Source: Diphasiastrum complanatum (taxonomy: Eukaryota; Streptophyta; Lycopodiopsida; Lycopodiales; Lycopodiaceae). From it: a stretch of DNA of 64,000 bases. A model generated the notes under the pieces. It did not search any database and had not been told where the DNA came from. It worked only from the letters and a program-made list of their open reading frames with translations. The DNA is taken from positions 36,009 through 100,008 of the forward strand of contig MU831863.1 of assembly GCA_029204225.1 (NCBI GenBank). Reading direction: 5' to 3'. Both the position numbers and the translations under genes were made by a program. Positions 1 to 10,840 of this stretch are shown here, one piece after another (position 1 is the stretch's first letter; each line of letters opens with the position of its first letter).

Positions 1-920
1 CATCCTAGATATAGTCCACAGTTATCTATGTGAACCTATGCATACTAGATCTATTAGTGGCTACTATCACTTTATTACCTTCATTGATGATTATAGCAGA
101 TGCATTTGAATTAATTCCATAAGAAAGAAATCAGATGCTTTTGCTAAGTTCAGGAAAATTCAAGGCATTAGTTGAAAAGCAAACAGGATCTTGCATCAAG
201 ACTTTGAGATCTGATGGAGGTGGTGAGTATTTTTCGACAAATTTTATTGATTTCTGCAAAGATCAAGGGATCAAGAGGTAGACTACAACACCTTATTCAC
301 CACAACAAAATATAGTTGCAGAACGAAAGAATAGATCTATTGTTGAGATGGCCAGGGCGATGCTCAAAAGCAAGGGTCCGCCAAACACCTTTTAAGCAAA
401 AGCTTGTAGCACAGCTACGCACATCCTGAATTGGTGTCCTACAAAATTTGTGGAAGGTAAGACACCTTATGAAGCTGTTACTGTAAAGAAACCTAATATT
501 TCTCATTTGAGAGTATTTGGTTGTGATGCTTATGCCCATATTCCTGATGAGAAATGAAGAAAATTGGATGCAAAAGCTATCAAGTGTATTTTCTTTGGAT
601 ATGATGAGAAGGCCAAGGCATACAAGATGTATGACACAAATGCACAGAAGCTTGTGATTTCTAAGGATGCTACATTTGATAAGATGGGCCAAGGTGAACA
701 ATCTGAAGTAATCACCGAACCTTTTGATGAGAGAGCGAAAGTACAGTTCAAGAAGAAAGCAGATTTTGATACGGAAAATCCACTAAACAAACGCAAGCCT
801 GATGTTGAAATCCCCAAGAGAGTACCTAAATGGTACTTATCAGTCATAGATGGTGCAAAGAAGGGAGAGACTCCCGAATCTAACGACCAGGGAGAGCTTA
901 AAAGATCAAGCAGAAATTGA
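1..920 (+). pseudogene. Copia integrase fragment
   Basis: The first 550 bases read as an integrase core in mixed frames (TFIDDYSR-like, then a GGEYFS-like block and a QNxxxERKNR-like block), with stops. From 558 the frame is open: KAIKCIFFGYDEKAKAYKMY and VISKDATFDKM are typical of the segment after the catalytic core in copia pol. The preceding TGA (555-557) and following TGA (918-920) are in the same frame. Confidence 0.85.
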
Positions 921-1808
921 AAACCTCCTGCAAGATTAGAGATGAATCTAGCCTTTGTGTTGAAGGCTCAAGAACCAAAAACTTTTCATAAAGCAAAGGA
1001 GCATGAGGAGTGGCATGAAGCTATGAAAACAAAAATGGAAGCTATATCAAAAAATAGGACGTGGAACCTAGTTGAGTTACCTGCTGGTCAGACGCCTATC
1101 ACTTGCAAATGGATATACAAGATCAAACATGGAGCTGATGGGCAACTCAACAAGTACAAAGCACAATTGGTTGCAAGAGGATTTGAGCAACAAGAAGGTA
1201 TTGATTTTGAAGAAACCTTCACACCCGTAGCTAAGATGGTAACTATATGTTCTGTCCCTGTTATTTCTGCTTTCTATGGTTGGAAGATCCAGCAAATGGA
1301 TGTTAAATATGCTTTTCTTAATGGAGTGCTGGATGAAGAGGTGTACTTAGTACAACCTCAAGGATTTGTTGAGCCAGGGAGAGAGCATCTCGTTTGTAAG
1401 CTCAACCAAGCCATTTATGGATTGAAGCAAGCACCACGAGCGTGGTACTTTTGCATTGATAAACACTTCAAGCAAAGGGAAATGGTAAAGAGTGATGTTG
1501 ATCCTAATCTTTGCATTCTAAGGCAAGATTCGGATATAGTGTTCATTGTGTTGTACGTGGATGATTTGATTATCACAAGAAGTGATGAGAGCTTAATTGA
1601 TGAAATCAAATCAGATCTTTCCAATGCCTTTGACATGAGTGATTTAGGATTGATGCACTATTGTCTTGGCATTGAAGTACAACAAAAAGAAGATGTGGTC
1701 TTTCTTATACAAAGCAAATATACGCGCGATTTGCTTTATAAGTTCATATGCAGGATTGTAAGCTTTGAGTACACCTATGGATGTCAACACGAAGCTTACT
1801 GCATATGA
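921..1808 (+). pseudogene. Copia reverse transcriptase (RVT_2) fragment
   Basis: Contains [54 protein letters not shown], the catalytic LYVDDLIIT and LGLMHYCLGIEV. These are the conserved blocks of the copia RT, in order. The last 20 or so codons are out of frame because of a 1-nt deletion near 1746, shown by comparison with the 10841-11149 copy. The RT core itself is uninterrupted from 942. Confidence 0.93.
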
Positions 1809-1969
1809 TGAATCTAAAAAGTGGATGCCTACTTGTATAGATAGTTGGTGGGTAGTTTGATTTATTTGACACACACACGACCTGATATTTCTTATGTTGT
1901 TGGTGTTATTAGTCAATTTATGCAAGATCCTAGTAAAGCACACTAGAAGTCTACTAAACATATTCTCAG

Positions 1970-2365
1970 ATGCATTCGATTGGTTTGAAGTATGATCAGC
2001 CTAAAGCACCAATATTGGTAGGTTATACAGATGCCGATTGGGCAGCTAATATTGATGACAGAAGATCTACCAGTGGTCATACATTCAGTTATGGTACAGT
2101 TGTAGTTTCATGGAGCAACAAAAAGCAACCTACAGTAGTCTTATCCTCAACGGCAGCTGAATATCGAGCACTCAACAATGCTACACAAGAAGCGGTATGG
2201 TTACAAAGATTGCTTGTGGATTTAGATCAACCACTAGTAAATGTGACTACTATATCTTGCAACAATCAAAGCTGCATTCCCCTTGCCAAAAATCCAGTTT
2301 TACATTCTCAAACCAAGCACATTGAAATACATTATCATTTTGTCCGAGAGAAAATTCTTGCATAA
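1970..2365 (+). pseudogene. Copia RNase H fragment
   Basis: Reads GYTDADWAANIDDRRSTSGH, SWSNKKQPTVVLSSTAAEYR, ISCNNQSCIPLAKNPVLHSQ and TKHIEIHYHFVREKI: the catalytic D, E and D context of copia RNase H. SSTAAEY replaces the usual SSTEAEY, but the E before Y is kept. It is separated from the RT by frameshifts at 1808-1970. Confidence 0.9.
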
Positions 2366-2439
2366 GAAATCTAACACATATTTCATCCGGATCGATTATT
2401 TCCTCAGTGGAATAAAGTAATGGAAACACATTTGGGATC

Positions 2440-2923
2440 AGAAGTTACCATCTGTCTTATGGGCATATAGAACTGTTGAAAAGATTACAACTAGGCAGAC
2501 TTCATACTATCTTGTGTATGGAATGCATCCCATACTACCAATAGAATTTTAAGTTCCGACATTTCGCATTAGTAATGAAGAGCAAATGGATGAACACGAT
2601 AGTCTCCGGGAGCGGATGATATCTTTGACGCAACTGGAGGAGGATCGACGTCTTTCATTAATCAAGACTGAACGAGTTTAGAATAAAATAAAAGAAATTT
2701 TCGACCAATTCATTAAGAAAATAAAAATCAAACGAGGGGACTATGTGCTTCTGTATGATAACAGACATATGTTGTTTCCTAGGAAATTACATAGCAGATG
2801 GATGGGACCATATAAAGTCATAGAAATTTTTAACAATGGATCACTTCAGTTAGCCGATCTTCAAGGACATTTACTTGATACTCGAGTAAATGGCTCAAGG
2901 GTGAAGTGCTACTATGACTAATT
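2440..2923 (+). pseudogene. Ty3/gypsy integrase C-terminal fragment
   Basis: Plus-strand reading gives LPSVLWAYRT, TSYYLVYGMHPILPIEF, MDEHDSLRERMISLTQLEED, IKRGDYVLLYDNRHM and RWMGPYKVIEI...SRVKCYYD. This is the end of a gypsy integrase with its GPY-like block, of the non-chromodomain (Tat/Athila-like) type by its ending. Stops occur at about 2551 and 2680. It joins the copia relic at about 2380-2440 without a visible LTR. Confidence 0.8.
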
Positions 2924-3009
2924 TCTGATGCTTTTTACATTTTATAGATAGTCGGTCATTCCAGAAAGATTATAATCAGAAGAATAATTATTTCCTTGCT
3001 ACAAAAAGA

Positions 3010-3105
3010 ATGACCTTAGAGCAAGTTAATGAAGAAAACGAAGCTCGAGCTAAGGCTATTTTTCATAGCAAGCCAGTCAGCAGAAAGCGACAGAGAAGAA
3101 TGTAA
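3010..3105 (+). CDS. Small ORF between gypsy pol and LTR, basic tail
   Basis: ATG at 3010 gives a 31-residue peptide starting MTLEQVNEENEARAKAIF and ending in a SRKRQRRM basic patch, TAA at 3103. It lies between the gypsy pol remnant and the polypurine tract. It may be the end of a longer, broken ORF or chance. No family recognised. Confidence 0.25.
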   Translation: MTLEQVNEENEARAKAIFHSKPVSRKRQRRM

Positions 3106-3147
3106 ATAAATTGTTTGCAAGCCGCTGCACAGCTAAGGAAGGGGATA

Positions 3148-3630
3148 TGTGGAGCCTCATGATCCCACATTATCCAGGTTATTGTTATATATTGTAAAAA
3201 ATTTCAATTCTAATACATGTGAATGTGCTATAGTGCCTAAATTCATGTAAAGGCCTATTTGCACTTTGTAAATTCACATTTAGGTTAGAATTTGCGACGT
3301 TCTATAGAGACGCAGTAGTGGATCTCAACCGACATTTTGATGGTTGATAAATGACATTGAGGCCGGTGATTGTTCCTATAAGGTCGACACTTCATGCCAT
3401 TGTACTTACGCATTTGCACAGATCTGAGTATCAATAGAGAGAGAAGAGCAAGTTTCTATAACTTGAGCATACTTTCCCTTTGTCATCTTTTACAGCATTA
3501 CTTCTTATCATTTGAGCGAATACACTCTATATGATCTGTAATCGTTTGTGATACTACTCTGTTTGCGTCACACATATTTCTCATGTTTTACTGAATTTCA
3601 GCTACTCTAACGCAGATTTTCATGCGTCAC
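3148..3630 (+). repeat. Candidate gypsy 3' LTR
   Basis: A purine-rich stretch AAGGAAGGGGA (about 3136-3146) precedes TGTGGAGCC at 3148. The following 480 bp have no coding potential and end in ...TTTCATGCGTCA. A TG...CA segment after a polypurine tract and downstream of gypsy integrase is the expected place of the 3' LTR. No second copy exists in the window to fix the ends. Confidence 0.45.
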
Positions 3631-4037
3631 CAGCAAGCAACAATTCTGACGAATGTGTGTAGGGAATTAGTCGAAGCTGTTAAGCATAAGCTTTAGCAAA
3701 ACTTCTTTTAATTCTGAATGAGCTATGTGTTCAAATAATGAATTTGTTTGATGCTCTGTTCTGTTTGCTTCTTGCGATAAGAACTGATTCTCTATGTTTG
3801 ATTAAGAGGAATCTTTAGCCAATGCGATTCTGTTTGATGAATCTATTTGCTAGTTGTTGTTTGATCTGATTGTTTAACTAATACCCAAAGAGCTTGAAAG
3901 ATAAAGTAATATTTATAATGTATTCACTGTGAATATTACACATCCCAGTCCGTTTACCATCATACATACATTTATCATACAAAAGATGAGATTATTCTCT
4001 CTCTTGGGGAACGATCAAACCTTTTATACTACTTAAA
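3631..4037. other. No gene seen
   Basis: AT-rich sequence with short TTTGTTTGATG-like repetitions. I see no ORF, RNA gene or element end. Confidence 0.5.
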
Positions 4038-4370
4038 TCATTGATTTTGTGAAAATCTATAATGACTAGGCCACCACAGTTCATAAGAGTAGGCGTTATT
4101 GTTTGAAATGTCCAAAACAACCAGATCAAATGTAAATTTCAACTCGGCGATTTTGACTAATACGCTTGGTATCACACCTTGTGGTCGAACAACACTTTGA
4201 TCGACCATTTGGAGTTGACAATTTGGCCTATTCAAACGATCTTGTAGTTCCCATTCTTTCATTAGTGAAGTGGATATGATAATGACTCCAAATCCCTTAT
4301 CCAGTATAGCAGATACTACTCGTGAGTTTGCGTGGGTGGTTGGAAAATCACGTATGGTGGTTGGCGGCAT
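4038..4370 (-). pseudogene. Ty3/gypsy aspartic protease fragment
   Basis: The 110-residue minus ORF contains AILDKGFGVIIISTSLMKEW, QLQMVDQSVVRPQGVI and FDLVVLDISNNNAYS. This is the retropepsin and flanking region of gypsy pol, where a D(S/G)GS(G/S) active site followed by N-I-I-S is usual. Here the triad reads D-K-G. Only this piece is present. Confidence 0.7.
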
Positions 4371-4424
4371 TCCAGGTATACTTTTTAATTTTCTTTTTAA
4401 GTATCGTTATTAACATTTCATACA

Positions 4425-4890
4425 TTGCATTTTTTATTGACATGTCATGCATTACTTGCTTCTCTACAGGTCTTGAAAGAGGACCATAAAATACTTTCAT
4501 GGATATTTTCACGAATAAAAAATGGCAAGATTATAAAGAGACATTTGGAGGGTGGAAAATTTATTGTCGAAAACCATGGAAGTTTTCAAATTCAATGGCA
4601 CCTTGCAGGGGATTTGAAAACATTAAAATATATGTATAATGTCTCTCATGGAGCAACATCAAAGCATTCATGTCTTTATTGCATGTAGGATTGCTACAAT
4701 ATGAATTTGGGACGATCAACCAACACGAGAAGCAGAAGATCCAAATATGAAAAGTGTTCTGCCCATTCTATTAAAAAATGTTCACATATGCACATTGCAT
4801 GCTGAGGTTCGTATTATTGAGAAACTTAATATTATGTCACTTGGCACCATTCTAGTGGTAGAAAATGCTATATCACATGGGTAGGAGTGG
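4425..4890 (+). pseudogene. Unrecognised conserved fragment with frameshift
   Basis: Frame 1 (4425-4688) gives GSFQIQWHLAGDLKTLKYMY and HGATSKHSCLYC. After a stop and a frameshift near 4700, a second frame gives DDQPTREAEDP, VLPILLKNVHICTLHAEVRI and EKLNIM, to about 4890. A CxxC, acidic spacing and a His-rich helix suggest a metal-binding or nuclease-like enzyme, perhaps a transposase or virus-derived protein. I do not recognise the family and give no function. Confidence 0.45.
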
Positions 4891-6480
4891 CCTCCCACGT
4901 CTGAAATGTCAATGATAAAGTTCAAATTGATTGTATATAGATTTCATTTGAGTCAAATGTCAAATGTCCTAAATTGTATGAGTTATCTCCTAGATTGTAG
5001 GAATCTAGAAGGTCAACACTAGCCACCAATGATGATGTGGCAAATTAGTGGAATCTTAGCCAAAGTGGATATGGATAAGCACTATGAGCTTTCTCACACG
5101 TGCTAGATATGGCTTAGAGAGAGATTATGAAGATTTTGTATATCATCCATGTGAAGGAATCAAAAAAATACCAGCTTTGAGAAGGAGCTGAAGAAACTGA
5201 GAGTTTCTATCTTTCAAAGCCTTAGCATTTTTCCTTAGTTCAAAATTGATAATGGACAAGGCATTCATGGGTTTGAAGCAATGATTTGCAATTTATTAGT
5301 TTGTCTCATAGATCAATGGCCTTCAAGAAGCATGAAAACACCATTCTGACATGAAACAAGACACTCTCAAGACAACAATCTTTGAACAGACAGCAGTCAC
5401 AAGTGATTCACAAACTTCTCAGACTTAAAAAAAACAATTAATTACAAATTGAATCACAAGAAAGTAATTTAAACAGCTGTAAGGCATAGATCTTTCTAAG
5501 TTGGCTAGGCTTTCCGGAATTCCACAATTTGCAACCACAAGACTGAGAGACTGCAAAAGCAAATGGCACCAAATTTGACTCAACAATTTACAACCACATA
5601 TTAGAGATAACAGAAAAAGTAATTCACAGATCCACAAATAGTGGTAACACAATGCTAATGATTCAAATTGTAGATCAATAGCAATGAAGTAAAAGTAGTT
5701 TACAACCAAGACCAAACTTATAAGTTAGAGTGGAAGGCACCAAGCATATCATTCTCTTCTCCTTTCCTCCTCTCTTCCAAAGTGATCGGTGAATAATAAT
5801 GGACAGCAGAATGAGAAAGGCAGAGAGTAGAGTGGGAGACACAAAAATGAGAGGCACCACAAAAGCATCATTCAAAGTACATCCTACTTTGAACACTTCA
5901 CATTCATCTCTCCTTTTTGACTTGAGATCTTCCTCACCAAGTCTCATGATAGAACCTTTTGATCTACTTTCTTTATGAATACATATGACACCACTTGTTG
6001 CACAAATGACTTTCTTGGACTCATCACATAAAGATGCAAAAGAAACTTTTTCTTCAAACATGCTCAAAGCACCATCTTTTTCCAAATGAGTAAATAAGTC
6101 ATTAGCAACAACCAAAGAAGAGTTTTCATCACCTCCATTGATGAAGTTAGCTCTCTTCTTACCTTTTTCATTTTTGCACTTGCCATGTAGTTCCATTGAA
6201 GAGCCACCAAGACTTGGAAATCTATGAGTAGAAGAGCTCAAACATGATACTAATTTAGCACCACATGACTCCATTTGACTAGTAGGTAGCAGTAGTCCAT
6301 CTTCAAGATCCAATGGATCCAAACATTGATCATAGATTCACCAAAAGTTGCCAAGTTAGCACAACAATAACTATCTCCAAGAAGCTCATTAGATCTCAAC
6401 CTAGATCTAGCATAAGGAAGCTCTTTAGACTTTGCATAAGATCTACCAATCTTATTGATGCTAGGAATTGACTTTTGAGA
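4891..6480. other. Decayed repeat DNA, no supported gene
   Basis: Several minus-strand ORFs are open here (5675-6322, 6250-6504), but they show no domain. They lie downstream of the copia gag/protease relic and are probably part of its decayed interior. The 5675-6322 ORF is Ser/Lys-rich (GGDENSSLVVANDLF) and ends in hydrophobic sequence. I would not call it a gene. Confidence 0.4.
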
Positions 6481-6489
6481 GTTGAGAGA

Positions 6490-7166
6490 ACCACCAACAT
6501 CCATTTCATTCCTCTTGTTAGATTAAACCAACACTTAGCAAATTCCTTGAAAGTGAAGGAATGTAAAGAACATCATCAAGCCTTGCATTCCTATTAGTAG
6601 AAAAGCCAAATAGTAATTGAGCCAATACCTTTGATCATACACTCACCACCACTTGGCATGTGAACCACTTTCTTGGTTCCAACATAAGAGATCAAAGACG
6701 TAAAGAACTCCTTGTGACTAGTCATGTGTGAACTAGATCCACTATCTATCCACCATGAATCCTTGTCACTTCTACTTGACATTAGACTTGAAGAACACAT
6801 CATGAGATAATCACAAGAAACTAGATCCTCATTAGAAGTGCAAAAGTTGTTTTGCTGGCTACCTTCATTACTTTGCTTCTTATGACATTCATTTGCAAAA
6901 TGACCTTTTATCCCACATTGAAAAGCACTTGAACTTTGACTTATCTTTCTTTTTAAAAGAAGTAGAAGAGGAGGAGGAAGAGTGATCATCATGATCCAAG
7001 TTACCACCTTTTCGGACCATTTCCCTTTGCCTTTGACTTTGCCTTTTGTGAAGAACAAAGTACACCAAAATTTATGCAAAAGATTGTTGACAATCTTTTC
7101 ATCCAAAAGAGAATCTTTCATCCAAGTGGGAACTTTGCTCAGCCTTTTGGAGAAATACAAAATCAC
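6490..7166 (-). pseudogene. Copia gag zinc knuckle and protease fragment
   Basis: The minus-strand ORF has AFQCGIKGHFANECHKK, a CCHC zinc knuckle that has lost its first Cys, then SWWIDSGSSSHMTSHKEFF, the copia aspartic protease active site (D-S-G). Below 6594, in a shifted frame, an LYIPSLSRNLLSV-like block of the same domain is readable. N-terminal gag is not intact. This belongs with the PBS (7539-7550) and LTR (7551-8202). Confidence 0.8.
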
Positions 7167-7265
7167 TTAAAGAGTATTTGTCATCCACTTAAGGAGAAGG
7201 TTCATCCACTTAAGGAGATTGTTTATCCACAAAAGAGAGTGTTCATCCACAGAAAAGGAGATTGT
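7163..7265 (+). repeat. Degenerate tandem repeat, about 21-24 bp unit
   Basis: Four imperfect units of the type TTCATCCACTTAAGGAGA run head to tail. They lie in the gag region of the minus-strand copia relic. Confidence 0.6.
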
Positions 7266-7538
7266 CAACAATACATTGAACTGAAGATTGTTAGTATTGA
7301 ATATGCACAAGCCTCACAATCAACAAATGATTAGGTGTTATGATCTAATCCAAAGTAGCTTCTTCTCAGCCTCTGATCTTCAATAGACCTGAAATATGCT
7401 TTTGATCCACAAGTTCAACTCACAAAATAAAGGTTAGTAAGATTTGATCAACAGTGCAATGCATAATCGTGCTAGAACTTGATTAAACATCCAAATATTA
7501 TCATAAATGAAAATCTTACTAAAAATAACAGCCAACTA

Positions 7539-7550
7539 GCTCTGATACCA
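7539..7550 (-). other. Copia primer-binding site (tRNA-iMet type)
   Basis: Minus strand reads TGGTATCAGAGC, complementary to the 3' end of plant initiator-Met tRNA, the usual copia primer. It directly follows a TTTTTTCACA LTR end on the minus strand. Confidence 0.8.
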
Positions 7551-8202
7551 TGTGAAAAAAGTGGATCTTGAATGGATCCAAACTCCCAAAATACTTGGCT
7601 AAGATCTTTGCACAACAGGCTACAAAAGCTAGAAATGGCAAAGCATCCTAATGCTACCTTTGATACACATGAACTTGACAAAGCAATCAAGAGACAAAAG
7701 AAACTAATAAAAGGTACTGATGGCAGTCAAAAACAACAGCATACCAGCCCTACAACAGCAGCCTACCACTTTTGAAAACCTCTTAAGATCATACACAAAA
7801 GCTTGAAGACAATACACAAAGCAATGCTCTCAATGGAGGAAGAAACTGTGACAATGATCTATTGATCTCTCTCAACAATACAATAAGTTTCTCCAACCTG
7901 TTCTCCACGAATTTCAGTCTAATATAGGTGAGAGAGATGACTCTCTCTCTCCTCTCTCTAAAACTTAGGACCCAATTTTAGGGCACCAGTAGCCTAAAAT
8001 AGCCAATTTTGGCCTATATGTCCAAATAACATGATTTTGGTGTCATTTCGAAGGTCCTGAAGTTTGAGACTTCTTCAACATGAAATATATACTAAAATAA
8101 AAGTATGTCTCTTTCACACGTGTGAAAGGTTAGATCCAAAACTATGTACAAAAATTGCCAATTTAGGCCTCAAACTAGCAGGAAATGTTGACAATTTTCA
8201 CA
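7551..8202 (-). repeat. Copia 5' LTR (652 bp)
   Basis: On the minus strand this starts TGTGAAAATTG (8202) and ends TTTTTTCACA (7551), abutting the PBS. It contains a CACGTGTG palindrome and a CT-rich run (7936-7966). Its length is nearly the same as the LTR at 35783-36435 (653 bp), whose ends also read TGTGAGAAATT...TTCTTCACA, so the two are probably one family. Confidence 0.6.
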
Positions 8203-9308
8203 CTTGCTAATCTTACCCGATATGGACGAGGAAGATAAGTTTTCTTCACCATCACTTGAGAAAAAACTTCTTTAACTATTCTAAAAAAAGTAGAATAAGC
8301 ATTTTTGCTAATTTCTGTGAAAGTACTGTACTTTAGGACCATAAATGGATCTACAAAAGATTCACAAGAGTGATTGGATGCTTGCTTAACAATCTATCAA
8401 AAAACTAGACACAAAAAAGTTGATCTAGATTGGCAATTTGACAAACAACAAGCATTAACAATCAAAAGCATTGATAAACATTGAAATCCGAGCCCACACG
8501 TGTGTACTACAGGCTGTAGTACGGCCTTCAACCTGAGAAACAAGTAGAAATTGATCTGGTTTCATTCGGATCACAAAAACTCAATGTACATAGTGAACTA
8601 GCTTGAGATTGCCAATGAGCTCCAAAAATTTTCTATCTTCTCACTATGGAGAGAGGGAATACATAGCAAATTCGACTTCCTTCTTGAAGTTAGGTGGATT
8701 TCCAGCATGTAATAAGGAAGTTAACTCACTCTCCTTGACCTAAAATGAAACCCTAGTCTATTTCCTAGAGTTATGCTTGGTAGGTAGCTAGTTGGTCAAA
8801 TTTTCACCTTAAACTTAGGTGTAGGTCCTATAAAGTAGGGATGACCACCAAATAGACATGACCAACTCTCTTGACTTGACCTAACCTACATTAGGATGGG
8901 TTTCCCATGTGGCATCATGGCCTCACATGTGTGGGACCCACTTGTGTACACAATTTACACTATTCTACATGGTTTTTGATCAAGCTAGATTTGCCAATTT
9001 TTGGCAATTCTTCACAATTTCAAAAACATCACATGCACATACTATCACATTTGCATCCAAATAAGTTTGAACCTTATTCAAAACAGTCTCTGCAATTTCA
9101 TTTTTCATTTTTTTAAACCGAGCATTTTTCATCATTGCCTTTGCTTGGTAAAACATGACTTAAAGATGATCCGATGCATGAACAATCTGTTAAATAGTTC
9201 TTTGCCACCAAACATGATCTGCAACAAATATATAAAACTCAAATTATGTTTAATAGATTGATAATGCATATTATCAAATGCAAATCAATCTTAAATGTCA
9301 AATACAAA
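8203..9308. other. No gene seen
   Basis: AT-rich noncoding sequence with short ORFs only. Contains a CACACGTGTG palindrome near 8494. Probably old repeat DNA. Confidence 0.5.
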
Positions 9309-9959
9309 TCAAATAAACAATTTGTAAGAAAACATACTTGAATGTTCAAAAAAAAAATTCTGATTGCTGCTATATGTAGATAAGTCATCAACATTCTTCA
9401 TCGGTACTCTCTTTCTTTTCCTTTTCATCATTGCCTTTTTGATAACTTTTATATCAACAACAGATTTTAAACTCTCGGATCGCAACTTTTCCATGAATTC
9501 TAACATTTCTTGGTTTGATCCCCGAAGAGCAGTGACTGTAGCATTCAACTCTGACATAGCATGCTTGAGTGCATTGTTTTCAGCACTAGTGTGCTGCACA
9601 TAATGAAGCAATTGTTGATTTGCACATTGCAATTGTCTATTAGCAAACTGTAATTGCTTATTAAGACAAGATATGCTATGCATTCCAATATCACGCAACC
9701 TTTGACAATATCCAAGTAATCCGCTATTTCCTTCACATACAAATCTCAGAAGATGAGTTACGGACCTAAAATCTGGACACAAATTGGTAGCTGGATCATT
9801 AGGATAAATTGATCCATCCACCCACAAATCTATATTCTTATGATTATTCATTCTCAATTCTCTAACTATTGCAGCAGCATTCTCTACAACTTTCAAATTT
9901 TTTTTAATGATTGAAGTGCATTCCATAGGAAGTGCAACATGCAAATGGAACATTGCCAT
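9309..9959 (-). CDS. Hypothetical coiled-coil protein, 216 aa
   Basis: ATG at 9959, starting MAMFHLHVALPMECTSIIKK. A central stretch (about residues 95-160) has a Q/N-rich repeated pattern (NKQLQFANRQLQCANQQLLH) and heptad spacing of hydrophobic residues, so a coiled coil is likely. A basic cluster MKRKRKR near residue 180 could be a nuclear localisation signal. It is the longest intact ORF in the 8-19 kb stretch and has no retroelement motif. It may be a lone exon or a transposon accessory protein. I do not recognise the family. Confidence 0.4.
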   Translation of the reverse strand: MAMFHLHVALPMECTSIIKKNLKVVENAAAIVRELRMNNHKNIDLWVDGSIYPNDPATNLCPDFRSVTHLLRFVCEGNSGLLGYCQRLRDIGMHSISCLNKQLQFANRQLQCANQQLLHYVQHTSAENNALKHAMSELNATVTALRGSNQEMLEFMEKLRSESLKSVVDIKVIKKAMMKRKRKRVPMKNVDDLSTYSSNQNFFFEHSSMFSYKLFI

Positions 9960-10153
9960 TGTTGAAAGCTACAATCCATAAATGTTTCAAACTATAATAA
10001 GTCACCATGAATAGATCTAGCATACCTTACTTTTGTAATGTCTATGTCGCATTAAAAATCGTCCAACCTCATATTTCACTATAAGCATACAAAGATTTCA
10101 AAAGTTCTGCTACTCCCGCTTCAATTTTTGCAATGACCCCCCTCAAAGTCCAC

Positions 10154-10317
10154 TGTCCAAAGATTTTCTGGCTCTGAAATCCTCGTCGCTTACTATCATT
10201 TGTCCCGTGTCCAAAGATTTTCTGGCTCTGAGATCCTTGTCACTTAACTAGCATTTGTCCCGTGTCCAAAGATTTTCTGGCTCTGAGATCCTCGTCGCTT
10301 ATTACCACGGATGATGC
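10154..10317 (+). repeat. Three tandem units of about 54-55 bp
   Basis: TGTCCAAAGATTTTCTGGCT starts at 10154, 10208 and 10263. The units differ at few positions. No coding role is seen. Confidence 0.85.
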
Positions 10318-10840
10318 TACGTCCTCACAGCCACTAGTGTGCTTGTTGCATGGCCTCCGTGCCAGGAAGCGACTTAGATGTGGGTGTTGACATTCAAGGA
10401 GACTTCATCCAATCTAATCATAATGACACTTCAACTCATGTTGCTCACCCAGTGGTTTAGGTTTGTTTATGCTCATTTAAGTGTGTTTCCACTATAGAGT
10501 TTGCTTATTGACACATGGACAGAGTAGGGACAACTCTGGTTCCATGGCAATAAAAAGTTAGATACTGGGCACGGGGACACAATACTCAACAAAAATTGGC
10601 AATTTTTCACGATTTCTCCATGCCCCCGTGTGCACTCAATCCTTGAGCACATGGTTTTTTTAAGAGGCCTTCACAACACTTGCACACAAAGGGTGTATTT
10701 TATTTTTAAATATAACCTGTGGGAACGCCAAATTATCACACATGTACACGTTATCAAAAAAGAGAGTTTTGAGGACCATGAATAGATCTACCACGACCTA
10801 CATGCATGAGTGTGTGTCTAATGATCAAACTACCCACCAG
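10318..10840. other. No gene seen
   Basis: Noncoding. It lies between a short tandem repeat and the copia relic, with no ORF or motif recognised. Confidence 0.5.

Larger units (their letters stand above)
1..2378 (+). mobile_element. Ty1/copia relic (copy A), integrase to RNase H
   Basis: A plus-strand copia pol in its usual order: integrase core (1 to about 550), integrase C-terminal segment (558-920), reverse transcriptase (921-1808), RNase H (1970-2365). The frame is broken many times, including TGA at 555-557, TGA at 918-920 and a 1-nt loss near 1746. No LTR is visible: the left end runs off the window and the right end stops in a junction with gypsy sequence near 2378. It is the same family as the minus-strand relic at 10841-11593. 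It is a dead element. Confidence 0.9.
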
